Assembly: GCA_004764695.1 (NCBI GenBank)
Contig: SMSO01000036.1
Location: forward strand, 1,446,001 to 1,510,000
From: Schizochytrium sp. TIO01
Taxonomy: Eukaryota > Sar > Bigyra > Thraustochytrida > Thraustochytriidae
Direction of reading: 5' to 3'
Length of the DNA stretch: 64,000 nucleotides
The translations under genes were made by a program, and so were the position numbers. Below are positions 23,295 through 34,709 of this stretch, piece after piece. Below the pieces are notes generated by a model, which was not told the origin of the DNA, ran no database searches, and saw only the letters and a program-made list of their open reading frames with translations. Each line of letters opens with the position of its first letter. Positions within the stretch are counted from its first letter, which is position 1.

Positions 23295-23660
23295 CCTGGA
23301 TTGTTCCCTCTCTCTCCAAATGTCTAGCCTTTGATGTATCATTTGACGGCCTGGTCCAGTTAGACTTGTTTGTCTCTTCATAGCGAATATGAACTCTATA
23401 TCGAACATGGTAACCCTCATTCGGATGAACTAGAATTGATTTCTTTGAAATTCATCACACCATTGTAGTAGATCCCCTATAATATGTAGCTTTAGTCTTT
23501 TAGCTTTAGTCTTTTTTTATCTTTATTTCTAGTTCGTAGAGGATCTCCCAAGTTTAAACATACAACCAACAACAACAGAGTGACGTGAAGAATGAAAAGA
23601 GCGACTGTAAGGCGAACCAAGCAAGTAAAGCAACCAAAATGAGGAGTGAATTTCAATATT
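23295..23660. other. Convergent 3' intergenic spacer
   Basis: Short AT-rich spacer between two converging genes; no coding signal seen. Confidence 0.6.
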
Positions 23661-25115
23661 TTACAGCCTACTTTGTGCTTGTTTATGGTGTTCAATAAAT
23701 GCAGCAACAGCAAGACCCATCGAAACTGTACGTGGAGAAGGTAGATACCCAAAGGCGTGGTCAGCACCATCCAGTTGTACAAAAACATCATTTACAGGAC
23801 TCTTCGTAGCTTTGCGTACGGTCTGCAACCGCTCAAAAAAGGTGCGACTATCATCGAATGCTGCTAAAGCATCCTTGGTACCATGAATGACGAGAAACGG
23901 GCACAGCTTATCAAGCTTATCCTGTTGCTTAAGTACCACATGAGAAGGGGAAGCGGCCTCGAAGTCGTGTTGGTTCTCACTGAGGATTTTGTCGAACACA
24001 AATCTCTCCCATAAACGCACCACGCCAGCCTTTTCTTCTTCAAGAAGATTTTGGTTACGAGCGTGATGGCCATCGCTATCAACAATATCATGCACGCCAT
24101 ATAAGTCGATTGCACCAACCACTGATGTATCCTCGTCTCCAGTAAACTCGGGAGGATCGTAGTCGCGATTGTTAGCCGTTAATGCCATCAAACTAGTCAG
24201 GTGGCCTCCTGCGGATTCCCCGGCGACAAAGCACTTACTAGGGTCTGCGCCGTAAGCTACTGCATTGCGCTTTACCCAGGCTAAAGCACGCTTACAGTCG
24301 TGAATTTGTTTGGGGAATCTTGATTCTGGCGCCAGCCGATAGTTAATTGTAAACACTACAATGTCATGCTCTGCAGCGATGTATTCTAGGAATGCTCGAG
24401 CGGAAAATTGCCGGTCTCCCATTAGCCAAGCTCCTCCATGAATGTACATTAGACAAGGTGCCCCTGGTTGCAGACCTGGGCGACGTAAAACGTCTAAGGA
24501 CATCCATCGGGAAATGCGCCCGCGACTGAGTACTTTAAGGTTCAATTCTTTCACAACTTTAGGCAGACGGCCCTCCCACGCAACAAGTTCAGGGTCAAGA
24601 TTTTCAAGAGATGCGTACTCAACTGTTTCCGAAGTAATGTCTTTGCCGCCAGGAAAGCTAAGCACCGGAAACATCAGAGCTGCAAGCATCGGGACGAGAG
24701 GGTTTTGCATGTTGGTGATGCCTGCCTTTTCCAGAGCTTGCTGAAAGGCTGGGCCACTCTGCAAAGATATACGAATACGCTTGAGATGAAGGCCAATGCC
24801 AAAAACATTCATAAGAAGAAGTACTTTGCCCAGAAGCCTCTGACGAACTCGCGGATTTGTCCAAGCTAGCAGACCTATGATCCCAGCTTGCCCAACTGTG
24901 ACGACCTGAGCCAGTTCTGGCAGAAACATGCGTGGCAAAATCATGTTTTCGGAAAGAACTTCCCATACCAGCGAAGTTACGCCAACACCTGCGTATGCAT
25001 TGAGCGTTAGCACATCTTGCCAAAAGTCCTTGCGCTGCAACAGCCTCCAAAGTAAACCCTGCCAAGGCTCTTGGACTTCGTTACCATTCGAACCCATTTT
25101 CGCACAACTAGTCAT
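23661..25115 (-). CDS. Alpha/beta-hydrolase, HSL/carboxylesterase type, with C-terminal SRL
   Basis: 484 residues from the first real ATG (25115; a second at 25097). The frame opens upstream only to a TTG. The catalytic half has the hormone-sensitive-lipase family signature: oxyanion motif HGGAW (226-230), NYRLAPE, nucleophile Ser301 in GESAGG, acid Asp415 in VIHGTKD and His453 in DHAFGYL. The 190 residues before it contain hydrophobic segments (e.g. QAGIIGLLAW, LLLMNVFGIGL, ALMFPVLSFPG) that may associate with a membrane. The reaction is ester hydrolysis of a short- or medium-chain lipid or similar; substrate unknown. The final tripeptide SRL fits the peroxisomal PTS1 consensus (small, basic, Leu), so peroxisomal or lipid-droplet-adjacent location is possible. 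Convergent with the two-TM protein gene. Confidence 0.9.
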   Translation of the reverse strand: MTSCAKMGSNGNEVQEPWQGLLWRLLQRKDFWQDVLTLNAYAGVGVTSLVWEVLSENMILPRMFLPELAQVVTVGQAGIIGLLAWTNPRVRQRLLGKVLLLMNVFGIGLHLKRIRISLQSGPAFQQALEKAGITNMQNPLVPMLAALMFPVLSFPGGKDITSETVEYASLENLDPELVAWEGRLPKVVKELNLKVLSRGRISRWMSLDVLRRPGLQPGAPCLMYIHGGAWLMGDRQFSARAFLEYIAAEHDIVVFTINYRLAPESRFPKQIHDCKRALAWVKRNAVAYGADPSKCFVAGESAGGHLTSLMALTANNRDYDPPEFTGDEDTSVVGAIDLYGVHDIVDSDGHHARNQNLLEEEKAGVVRLWERFVFDKILSENQHDFEAASPSHVVLKQQDKLDKLCPFLVIHGTKDALAAFDDSRTFFERLQTVRKATKSPVNDVFVQLDGADHAFGYLPSPRTVSMGLAVAAFIEHHKQAQSRL

Positions 25116-25276
25116 CTGTCTGATGCTCAAATAATCAAGGCGACTTTTTCCACGCGACCTGTGAGAGATCAACTTCAGTAGTTCAACCTGAAGACTGGGC
25201 GAACAACAAACCAAAGACAACTACACAACGATCCCTTGCAGGATTGATTCCTCTGCTGTGGCTTTCAATTCTTAGA

Positions 25277-25293
25277 GGTAGGTAGGTAGGTAA
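25277..25293. repeat. (AGGT)n short microsatellite
   Basis: Four units, about 160 bp upstream of the esterase start codon. Confidence 0.85.
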
Positions 25294-26429
25294 AGAAGCT
25301 CTTTCTTTAGTTGTCGTGATTGCGCGATTGACCCTAAACAGGTGACGGGTAAGTAAAAATAAGCATGAGATAAAAAGAAATAAGAGTGATACTCGGGTGG
25401 GGGGGGCCCACAATCTGAAGTGCGCGTTTTTGTTTCAAATACAAGTTTCAGAAGAAGTAATTGTATAGAAGCGGAAGTAGGAGGTCTTAGACAAACTCGA
25501 CAGTCTAAGAAAAAGTAGAAAGTCTTTGTTATTGCATTTAAGTAGCTAAATATCTGGTGAGCTTGGCATCTAGGAATCGACGGGTTCACCTGGCGGTGCG
25601 ACCTGAACGAGAATAGACGAGGCGGAGTCATCACTCTCTTGAAGCTGGAAAGGCCAGTAAAAGCACAGTTCTGTATGGCATAGGTTCGGTGACTCGCCAA
25701 CATTCTGAAAGCGGCTCTTTAACATAAAGAGTTCTTACGTTGGGTATGACGTGAGAGTACGAAATGGGCGAAGGGAACTTATCTGGATATGCTGCCTGAA
25801 GTATGAAAGTCGCGACGCCGAATCTTGTTTCCATGTCCTGTCTGATGTGAGGGGATGAGTTCTCCTTGAAGGAGTGAATTCTGTCCAAGGCACGAGCTTG
25901 ACATCTGGTGACGTCAAGAATGGTCCAAAGCTCGGTACTTACGATGGGCGATTCGTAGGGATTTTCGATGTATCGCAGGAGGTCACTATTGGTAAGTACA
26001 ATAACTGTGTGAAAAAGAAGAGGTTGGTGATGTAAAGTATAAGTTGGTTTCCTTTTTGCTTGGTATCCAGAGTTTCACAAAATGTGTTTCGTATTCGTAT
26101 AGGTCGAATTCTTTGCACGTTCGGGATGTTCGGTCGGAAGTGGCAGGTAATGTATAGGCCAGTTGGATAGTTGAGTTAGACTACATTCACGGAACGAACA
26201 AAATTGAATATTGAAATGAGAAATCAACAATCTTTCTTTTGAATGATACTGTAGCTGTGCATTGGGACTACATCGCTAATGTAAATGTTAGATTGTACTA
26301 GGGGACTGCCAAATTTTGAGCTCAAGAACAGAACGCCTAAATAGAGCTATTCCGTATTTCGAATGGAACAACAATGTGAAGAACAATGTGAGGATTCATG
26401 ATTTCTCGTAGTGAGTGTACTCCGTCAGT

Positions 26430-28130
26430 AGAATACATAAAGTCTTAGAAGAACATAAAGTTTGAGAAGAACAGTAGCAATGAGGTTAAGTAAAGGAAAA
26501 CAAAATTAGCTGTAAAACATAAGTTAAAGAAGAACAGTATTTAAGTAAAGCATAAAAAGTGTAATAAGAGCAGTGTTCAAGTAGAGCATAAATTTTGAGG
26601 AGCCAAGAATTTTCTTTTTTTATAAATAGCGTTCAAATTAAGAACAGTGAATAACACTAAGTAAAGAAATAAGATGAGGTTAAACATAAAGCTTGCGAAG
26701 AACATCAACTATAAAGTTAAGTGAAGGAATAAATCTAAGAAACATAAAAAATAAGAAGAACAGTAAAGCAATAGCATGCAAAAGAACAGTAGTAATACGT
26801 TATTAAGTAAAGCATAAAGTTTGAGAAGAACAGTATCGATAAACACTCAATGAAGAACAGCACTAATAATACTAAGTAAAGTAATAAGATAAGGTTAACA
26901 GTTTGAGAAGAACAGTATCAATAACACTAAGTAAAGAATAAAGTTTGAGAAGAACAGTATCAATATCACTAAGTAAAGAACAAAGTTTGAGAAGAACAGT
27001 ATCAATAACACTAAGTAAAGAACAAAGTTTGACAAGAACAGTTTGAGAAGAACAGTACTAATAACACTAAGTAAAGAATAAAGTTTGACAAGAACAGTAT
27101 CAATAACACTAAGTAAAGAATAAAGTTTGAGAAGAACAGTATCAATAACACTAACTAAAGAATAAAGTTTGAGAAGAACAGTATCAATAACACTAACTAA
27201 AGAATAAAGTTTGAGAAGAACAGTATCAATAACACTAAGTAAAGAATATAAAGTTTGAGAAGAACAGTATCAATAACACTAACTAAAGAATAAAGTTTGA
27301 GAAGAACAGTATCAATAACACTAACTAAAGAACAAAGTTTGACAAGAACAGTTTGAGAAGAACATTACTAATAACACTTAGGTAAAGCAATAAGATAAGG
27401 TTAAGCATAAAGTTTGAGATGAACAGTACTAATAACACTAAGTAAAGAATAAAGTTTGAGAAGAACAGTATCAATAACACTAAGTAAAGAATAAAGTTTG
27501 AGAAGAACAGTATCAATAACACTAAGTAAAGAATATAAAGTTTGAGAAGAACAGTATCAATAACACTAACTAAAGAATAAAGTTTGAGAAGAACAGTATC
27601 AATAACACTAACTAAAGAATAAAGTTTGACAAGAACAGTATCAATAACACTAAGTAAAGAATAAAGTTTGAGAAGAACATTACTAATAACACTTAGGTAA
27701 GCAATAAGATAAGGTTAAGCATAAAGTTTGAGAAGAACAGTACTAATAACACTAAGTAAAGAATAAAGTTTGACAAGAACAGTATCAATAACACTAAGTA
27801 AAGAATAAAGTTTGAGAAGAACAGTATCAATAACACTAACTAAAGAACAAAGTTTGACAAGAACAGTTTGAGAAGAACATTACTAATAACACTTAGGTAA
27901 AGCAATAAGATAAGGTTAAGCATAAAGTTTGAGATGAACAGTACTAATAACACTAAGTAAAGAATAAAGTTTGAGAAGAACAGTATCAATAACATTAACT
28001 AAAGAATAAAGTTTGACAAGAACAGTATCAGTAACACTAAGTAAAGAATAAAGTTTGACAAGAACAGTATCAATAAACACTCAAAGAAGAACAGTACTAA
28101 TAACACTAAGTAAAGCAATAAAGTAAGGTT
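26430..28130. repeat. 42-bp AT-rich satellite array with higher-order variants
   Basis: The core (about 26.82-28.13 kb) is head-to-tail copies of a 42-bp unit containing AGTTTGAGAAGAACAGTATC and AATAACACTAAGTAAAGAA. Variants include 44-bp units, GACAAG for GAGAAG, ACTAA for ATCAA, and a longer type containing TTAGGTAAAGCAATAAGATA that recurs several times, giving a higher-order pattern. The left flank (26.43-26.82 kb) contains recognisable but strongly degraded units. The plus strand is highly A-rich with very few pyrimidines. On the minus strand one frame happens to remain open through several units, as expected from a 14-codon period; it is not a gene. Confidence 0.95.
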
Positions 28131-30029
28131 AACGAAAGTAGTATTGAAGCGTTAAAGAGGAACAGTATGTATAAGTAGAACTTAGTCTGTAGCTTATATA
28201 GTACAGCTATTAAAAAAACATTAGTGCAACAGCCGCGGTAGGAAGTTTCTTTTGGTGCTTTAGTTCGACTCAATATTTTGATTTTAACTTTAGCTACAAG
28301 TTCAACTGAATGAATCTTAATTATTTGATTTTGTATATATCTTGTATTAACTAATCGTATAATTTATGGTAGCTTAAGGTGACAGTGTAAATTATATACG
28401 AATTTATGAGAACTATATACTGATCAAATAAATCGAAATATTATCTCGTAGGTTAGTACTGATATTGATAATGCCAAGACAGTTCAATAATATTCTTTTC
28501 TCGAGTAGTTAAAGTTAAGAACAGAGCATGATGAAACTTATTGAAGGAGAGGTTCAGGGTTTCTATACAAGCATGCTTTCAATACCCCTTACAAGACTTT
28601 GTGGATGCCCCCCGAGTACATATTGGAATGTTACAGAACTAATGAGAACTGTTGTGTTTTTAGGATAAGTTAAGGTTCTATGTAACATTGAATTGTATGA
28701 TGAATTATATTAAAGTTACAGAGTAGACCACCCTGTTCCTTTCATTCCTAGACTAAATAGTATTTTGATACTTCCTAATAGTTTAAACTAAATTTAAAAA
28801 GGGTGTATTACTCTAAGACACCCCCTTCATATATTGTTAGATATTGTTTCGTAGAGGTTTTTCTCCCTCAAAGACCAGCAGTGAAGCGCTAAGTATGCGC
28901 ACTTCAGAAAATAAGAATAAAAACAACAGATTTATACACACAATTACGACCAATGTGACGAGAGTTCAGGCTCACTTAGCTATAAAGAGGAACGAAGGTG
29001 TCCTTGTGAGGAATATACTTTCAATTGAAATGGAAACTACCTAATAGTAGAAGTCCTTATCGGCCATCTCTTAAATGCTTACCAGGACTTGAATTTGCCA
29101 CCCAAACGTACCATTCGGAAAACTCTTTTTATTTTGCAGGAAAGCATAATAGTTTGGCAAGTGCACTTCGGATACACTCGTCTGATCGTTGGTGGCGTGC
29201 TGTCTGCAAATATCTTCATGCGAGCTTTACATGTTCGCACGTACCGCTAATTCGTTTGGAAATTTTGACAGGAATCTAGCTCCCTATCATTGTCTATTTA
29301 ATCCTCAATTGATGTAAAATCAATCGTGCCATGTACACTCTTCTTGGCTGTTTTGTCGGCACTTCACTATCAACCCTCTCCTGAAAACGTGCAGCCAACC
29401 AGACCCTTTTCGCCCATCTGATAATTTCTTGTTGGGTTGTCTGTCCTTTATAGAAATACACCTCTCCACTGCAGCAGTAAAAAAAGCTCGCCCGTATCAA
29501 CGAAATGATCTTCGTTCATCTCTTCCATCGACACCCGAAGTCTACAAATTGTTCTTCTTCAAGACCCTGAAAGAGCACTTACACCACTTCCAGCAAACCT
29601 CCGCCTCGAAGAGATTCTCTTTGGCCAAGCCATTTTCATAACGCCCACAGTGATGGTCATCGACCATAGATAATGATAAATAGACTAATTCTTAGGAGTA
29701 CTTTACCTTCGTCGGATCGAGATCGTCACGATTTTGTGCAGTGAATCATGATCATCTCTTTCTCTAAAGCCTTGAGCGCCAAGCTCTTACGAAGGATTTC
29801 AAGCCAGCTGCTGCTGACTTCTTAGTTTGCATGATTGCTGCCTGCAAATGACACCTTGGCAATGTCTTTCTGTTGAGATCACGATTCGAACGGTCTCTAT
29901 AGTTTAAAGTACTCTTAGAAAGCAGATTTGGTCTTGAAAAAATACTTTATCGTGTTATCAAGTTTGATGGATGATTGAAGGACCAAAACGCGATCAATCA
30001 CAGTTCAGGTTGACTGCAAAAGTCTTGCG

Positions 30030-31454
30030 ATGGGCGCGGACAGCGCAGAGCACACTGGCGCCCTGGAGGTATGCGCTGGCCTGTACGCCGTGGCTCTCTC
30101 CGTGGCCGTCGTGCAGACAGCGTACCGGCAATGGCTTGACGCTGAGCGAAGCGCAGCCCTCAAGGCATCAAGAGCTGCGAGGCGCCAAGAGCGAGAGCAA
30201 ATCCGCAGAGGGCCTCTTGCAGATTCCAGCGAATCTGAAGGCGGGCTTGGAGTGCAGTCACTCTTAGAGGATGCTGGAAATTCCCCAAGAGTAGATAATA
30301 ATCTTAGCGGATCAAGCAGCGAGGACGATGAGACAGCGGATTTCATCGTAAATAAACTTGACCGTTCAAGATTGTACTATGTAGGTCAGAATCTCGTACT
30401 TGCATATATCCTACGGCTCACTTGGATATTCTTAAACTTGTATAATGTTGCACCAGTACCAGCGGGCTTGGAGGAATCATGCAAGGACATGCATACACTT
30501 GTGTCTGCCACAAATCGTCTTGCTCAACTTTTGTGTTTCACAGCCTATACTTCCGTAGCAGGGTTCTGGGCAAATATCTTACGCCAACACACGAAGGCTC
30601 GTAGACTTCGTGTAGGCTTATCATCAGAGCGCGAGGTAGCGTCAGCTTTGGCGCAGAGCACCACGCGTAGGAGACCAGGACAAATCATGGTGGCAGTGCC
30701 AGACTTGTTTGCTTCAGAAAGAGCGCAAGCGGAAGCAGAGGCCGGCGGTGCTATGGGCGATAAACAGGGGTTCAATGCTATCTTCTCCCTGTGTTGTATG
30801 CTTCTGACACCAGACATCGTACAGTTATTGTTGAACTTCTGGGTCTATGTGATCATTATCATCCTGCTTTGTGTACAATGGTTTGAATGCGACAAGTCCG
30901 TGTACGATAACATTGATCGAATTGAGACAGTCACGATTGCATCATTCTTTCTGGTACTAGGTACCATGTTCCTGTGGTATGGGCTGCGGCTCGCGCTGCT
31001 TTTGAAAAATCTCCCTTACCAAGCGTCGGCACGGTTAATGCGGAACACAATCATTATTGCGTGTGTGGCCTCATTGTTTTTTGTCCTCCGTGGAATTCTC
31101 TTTCTCCTGGAGCCTTTGTTTGCAGTGCGCCTCAACGGGACAGCCGCTCAAATCATGTACCCTTGGTTTTTTTATCCTGTACCAGAGATCATCCCTGCGC
31201 TCTTGCTTTTGCACTTGATGAGCCCACGACCTCAATCGTTTCGCTCCAATAATAATCGTAATGTATCATCTCGTACGCCACTTCTGGAACCGCCCCCCCA
31301 TGGGCAAAGCGGTGCGCCCGACAATAGTACTGATAACCAACAAAGCGAAAACGGACGTCGAGGCGCAACAGCACGTCAAACCTCAAGTTTTGACTTCGGT
31401 TCTTTTCCAAAACGCGCACAAGATGGTACGGCAGGCAATCTTGTATGGGTGTAG
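30030..31454 (+). CDS. Seven-TM protein of the THH1/TOM1/TOM3 (GPR137-like) type
   Basis: 474 residues from an ATG. Seven hydrophobic segments at about 11-31, 116-138, 161-184, 261-284, 301-325, 339-362 and 375-397. The last three carry the pattern of the plant TOM1/TOM3 and animal GPR137 family: GTMFLWYGLRLALLLKNLP, then LFFVLRGILFL, then FFYPVPEIIPALLLLHLM (compare the family's 'Y-x-x-x-E-I-x-P-x-x-x-x' last helix). A hydrophilic loop of about 80 residues after TM1 and another of about 75 after TM3 are larger than usual. The C-terminal 80 residues are polar and disordered. Family members sit in endolysosomal or vacuolar membranes; plant TOM1/TOM3 bind Arl8 and GPR137B regulates Rag GTPases. 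Location and partner here are inferred only. Confidence 0.7.
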   Translation: MGADSAEHTGALEVCAGLYAVALSVAVVQTAYRQWLDAERSAALKASRAARRQEREQIRRGPLADSSESEGGLGVQSLLEDAGNSPRVDNNLSGSSSEDDETADFIVNKLDRSRLYYVGQNLVLAYILRLTWIFLNLYNVAPVPAGLEESCKDMHTLVSATNRLAQLLCFTAYTSVAGFWANILRQHTKARRLRVGLSSEREVASALAQSTTRRRPGQIMVAVPDLFASERAQAEAEAGGAMGDKQGFNAIFSLCCMLLTPDIVQLLLNFWVYVIIIILLCVQWFECDKSVYDNIDRIETVTIASFFLVLGTMFLWYGLRLALLLKNLPYQASARLMRNTIIIACVASLFFVLRGILFLLEPLFAVRLNGTAAQIMYPWFFYPVPEIIPALLLLHLMSPRPQSFRSNNNRNVSSRTPLLEPPPHGQSGAPDNSTDNQQSENGRRGATARQTSSFDFGSFPKRAQDGTAGNLVWV

Positions 31455-32076
31455 TCTAGTGATAGTTTTCTCTCTTTTCTTGCATTTTATTTCTCACTAG
31501 TACTTTGAGAGGCAGGATTTATGCATTTTCGAAGACAACACATTCTGTTCCATTCAAGCACTCCATCAGTTAATACTATTCTTTGTTTCAATAATTTGCG
31601 TTATCAGATGTCATCCATCAATTATTTTCATGTGGACTGGAATTCAATATTTATGAATACGTTAACTGTACCCCTTTGATACTCAGTATCCCTTTGGTTG
31701 AAAGATGCTCACTTTAAGGAGGGATATTTCGACGATGGACCCTGACTTGATCAACAATTGCAAAATTCTAAATTATATCGTTACTCTTTTTTTAGTTCGT
31801 TGACTGCATTATTCATTCGTTCATCTATGTTGCATGACCCTTTTTAAGTGCACCATTCACATGACCATGCGCATCCTCCAATAATATTGATACTCATCAC
31901 CTCATGCATGCCAACTTAACAAGCAGCTACATTCCAGAAGCTAGATGCGTGGGAACGTTTCGGTAGACAAGTTCGCGCTACCTGCAAAATCTTGTGAGAC
32001 AAGTTGCATCTCTCCAGATGACTTTCACCATCCTACAAAGAATGTTGTATTGCATCTTCTCTCAGGAACCACACAT
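31455..32076. other. Convergent 3' intergenic spacer
   Basis: AT-rich spacer between the TOM1-like gene and phosphomevalonate kinase. An open frame at 31945-32580 overlaps the kinase on the other strand and is its shadow. Confidence 0.6.
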
Positions 32077-33810
32077 CTATGCAGTCTCCACAACAAGACC
32101 AGGGTGGCGACCGTCCTCGTGGAGCAAGAGAGCGCAGACCTGAGTGGGGGCTGGAAGCGACTCCCAGAAACGCTCAACAGCAGCCCGACTCGTGTCTACA
32201 ACCACGGCAAAAACAGCATCAAAGCCACCAGCTCCAGGAACACCGGACATGACAACACCAGGCTGGCCCTCAGTTTTGTCGCAGAGTTCAGTTTGCGAAG
32301 TAGGCTCAATAGGGACCTTGGCAAACTCACCGATTTTGCGAAGGCAAACCCGCACCTCCGCAAAGGCATCGTGAAGCGCCTTCAAAGCAGGTCCCGACTC
32401 ACCTGTAGACGCAAAAACATCAAGCATGTGGTCATATGCAGCACGATCAGCGACAGCCATTTTATGAAGAGTTTCCACACAGGATGCAACGGCGTCGTTG
32501 GAAGCAATGAGAAGATCCCAGTACATCAGCTCCTCAGGAGGTGCAGATTTACGCCACTTGAGCACATCCCGGGACATTGACGGTGACTCGGATCCGCCAC
32601 GCACATCACCGCACATGAGCTGGAGACGCGGTGGCAGGGCGAACGGAGTGGTCTCGTAGTCCAATCGAGAGAGGCTTGCAATGATGGCATCCGTCGGAGT
32701 TGCTGCAGATGCATCGCGAGCTTCGCAAAGCCGGTTCAGGGGGTCCTCGAGGCCCTTCGGGTCATAACGTACATAACGCATGCTGCCAAAAAGCGCCACG
32801 CACACATCGAAACCAGAGCCGATTTTGCCCTGAATGACACCATGAGCGAGTTGCGCTACAGAGTGCAAAGTGTCAAGGTTAACATGATCCTTAAAGGCAG
32901 GGAAGAGGTCCAAGATCACAGCAGACACAAGAGAAGACACCATTGCTGCGGAAGACCCAAGACCCGTCTTGCTCACCTCCACGTCGCCGGATTCGTTAAT
33001 GCAAGGCATGTACGGCTCGAGCGTGGCAAGAGACGAGGTGTTGTACGGAAGACCACGAGCAGCAAGATGACTTTGCTGAGAGTAGAAGTCGTTATCGGCA
33101 CGCAGCATGATCGACATAGAGCTAGGCATTGCAGCCACGACGGGAACTTGGGTCTCGCCCTTGGAAAGAGCCTCAGCACCAGGAGACATAGACACAATAG
33201 TGCTGGTATCAACATCATCGAAAGACTGTACAGAGGCAAGCGCAGGGTTCAACGCAGCAACACGCTCAGGGCTGGCGCTGAGAGCCTTGGCAGCAGCAAG
33301 GACCTTAGCAGCTACAACATTTGTAGAGCCCAAGAACTTTTCTTCAGCAAAGCGGAAGTGATAAGCCACGATCTCCTTAAGCTCGGCTTCACTGAGTGAC
33401 TTCGGTCCTTCCGAGGCCAAGAAAACCTCCTTCAGGTCCTCCGCAAACTCCCAACGTTTACGAAGCACGCGAGCAGCAGCGACAGCAACAGATACAGTCT
33501 GTTCCACGTAAGGGTTTTTGGATCCATTTGTACGCACAACTTTCACATCTGCACTCTCCTTAACAGGAGTTGCCTCGATCTCAATTGTCTGCCGATACTG
33601 CGGGCTTTCCACAGTGATCTTGGTGGCTTCGTTTTCGCCAGCAATGCCTTTCGAAGATTGTACCGAGGTCTCAAACCTTGCTGTAGTGGCCAACACATAG
33701 CCCCTGTTCGGCTGCTCAAGTACAACGTAGCCGCCTGCCATGAACACCTTGCCGGGGCAGCTCACACGCGTCGCAGCCTGCATCTCCACAGAATCCGCAC
33801 TCACACTCAT
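32077..33810 (-). CDS. ERG8: Phosphomevalonate kinase, ERG8 type (GHMP kinase)
   Basis: 577 residues from an ATG at 33810, intronless. It phosphorylates 5-phosphomevalonate to the diphosphate with ATP, in the cytosolic or peroxisomal mevalonate pathway to isoprenoids and sterols. Diagnostic motifs: PGKVFMAGGYVVLE (19-32), the GHMP phosphate loop KTGLGSSAA (281-289), IGSGFDVCVALFGS (330-343) and the C-terminal GHMP motif SGVPGAGGFDAVF (522-534). These match the ERG8 class of fungi, plants and many protists rather than the unrelated animal PMVK. The protein is longer than yeast Erg8, with extra sequence between about 120 and 225. The highest-confidence metabolic assignment in the window. Confidence 0.96.
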   Translation of the reverse strand: MSVSADSVEMQAATRVSCPGKVFMAGGYVVLEQPNRGYVLATTARFETSVQSSKGIAGENEATKITVESPQYRQTIEIEATPVKESADVKVVRTNGSKNPYVEQTVSVAVAAARVLRKRWEFAEDLKEVFLASEGPKSLSEAELKEIVAYHFRFAEEKFLGSTNVVAAKVLAAAKALSASPERVAALNPALASVQSFDDVDTSTIVSMSPGAEALSKGETQVPVVAAMPSSMSIMLRADNDFYSQQSHLAARGLPYNTSSLATLEPYMPCINESGDVEVSKTGLGSSAAMVSSLVSAVILDLFPAFKDHVNLDTLHSVAQLAHGVIQGKIGSGFDVCVALFGSMRYVRYDPKGLEDPLNRLCEARDASAATPTDAIIASLSRLDYETTPFALPPRLQLMCGDVRGGSESPSMSRDVLKWRKSAPPEELMYWDLLIASNDAVASCVETLHKMAVADRAAYDHMLDVFASTGESGPALKALHDAFAEVRVCLRKIGEFAKVPIEPTSQTELCDKTEGQPGVVMSGVPGAGGFDAVFAVVVDTSRAAVERFWESLPAPTQVCALLLHEDGRHPGLVVETA

Positions 33811-34709
33811 GGTTTACTTTTGTACCAGTCTCAAAAACTCGATACTGCGACGTCGCTCGCAAGAATACCTGAGCGATTGGATGAAGGAACGAGTTCAAGC
33901 TTTACTCTTTGTTAGATTTCGTCTCAAACAGTAGGTACGTAGGTGCTTACCTCCCTCCTAATTGTGATGATTGTGACCTGTCGCCGCAGCTTCTGCCTAA
34001 TGCACCTCTACCATTATCTACTGGAAACAAGATGGTGGAGTGTATTCTTTCTCTTTACTGCTAAAGCCCATCTATCATAAACTTTAGGAGCTGAGTTTCT
34101 CGCTTCTATCTTTCTCTGCGCGTTTAAGACAAAGGTGATCGTAAAGGTTTGCGATTGATGGAGGTGGCTTTGATCTCCTGGCTGCTTTTGCAAGGTGTCC
34201 ACAGACTCCTCGACTTAATTCATGAGGTAATGTACTACTTGAGGACCAAGGAGGGCATTGATGTAAGATACCTGAATAAAAATGGTCTCCTAGTTTGTGA
34301 AGGCAGAATGTGAATTAGCTTGAATTATTGAGGTCTGATAAAGTGTGTACGGTGACGTCATCATGGTGGCGCCAACATTAAGAACGACCTACTATCTACT
34401 AGTAATTGTAGTAGGTTTGCGAAGTATAGTTTGAGGGTATACAGGTGCAACGATTCCAAACAGGCTAGGTACAAAACACTGTCAAGATAAGGCAGGATAG
34501 ACAAAGTAGAAGACTTCAGTGAAAGTTACAGCTTTATAGATCATGGATTGTTTATTAAGGGCTTCAAGACATTGTTATTTCTATGGATTTGTAAGACTTT
34601 ACAAGTACATCAATTTGTTCAGTAGCACTGGCCACGCGATAGATCATCTCAATTAACCATTCCTTGGTGTTTAATAAGCAAGGTTGTAGCATCAAAATAT
34701 GTTGTTACT
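33811..34709. other. Intergenic, nothing recognised
   Basis: About 0.9 kb that should hold the phosphomevalonate kinase promoter and the 3' end of the large repeat protein gene. No coding or repeat signal seen. Confidence 0.5.

Larger units (their letters stand above)
25116..30029. other. Second gene-poor region
   Basis: About 4.9 kb with no supported gene. It holds the esterase promoter at the left end, an AGGT microsatellite, a 42-bp satellite and its decayed flank (26.43-28.13 kb), then AT-rich unique sequence. Between about 28.84 and 29.64 kb several short open frames have protein-like composition, but I cannot assign them. Confidence 0.55.

Noticed and set aside
27325-27522. Minus-strand hydrophobic frame in the 42-bp satellite
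   Set aside because: A 14-codon period keeps the frame open; it is not conserved in composition outside the array.
26430-28130. CRISPR array interpretation of the 42-bp repeat
   Set aside because: Units are directly adjacent without unique spacers, and the context is eukaryotic.
31945-32580. 211-codon plus-strand frame
   Set aside because: Antisense shadow of phosphomevalonate kinase.
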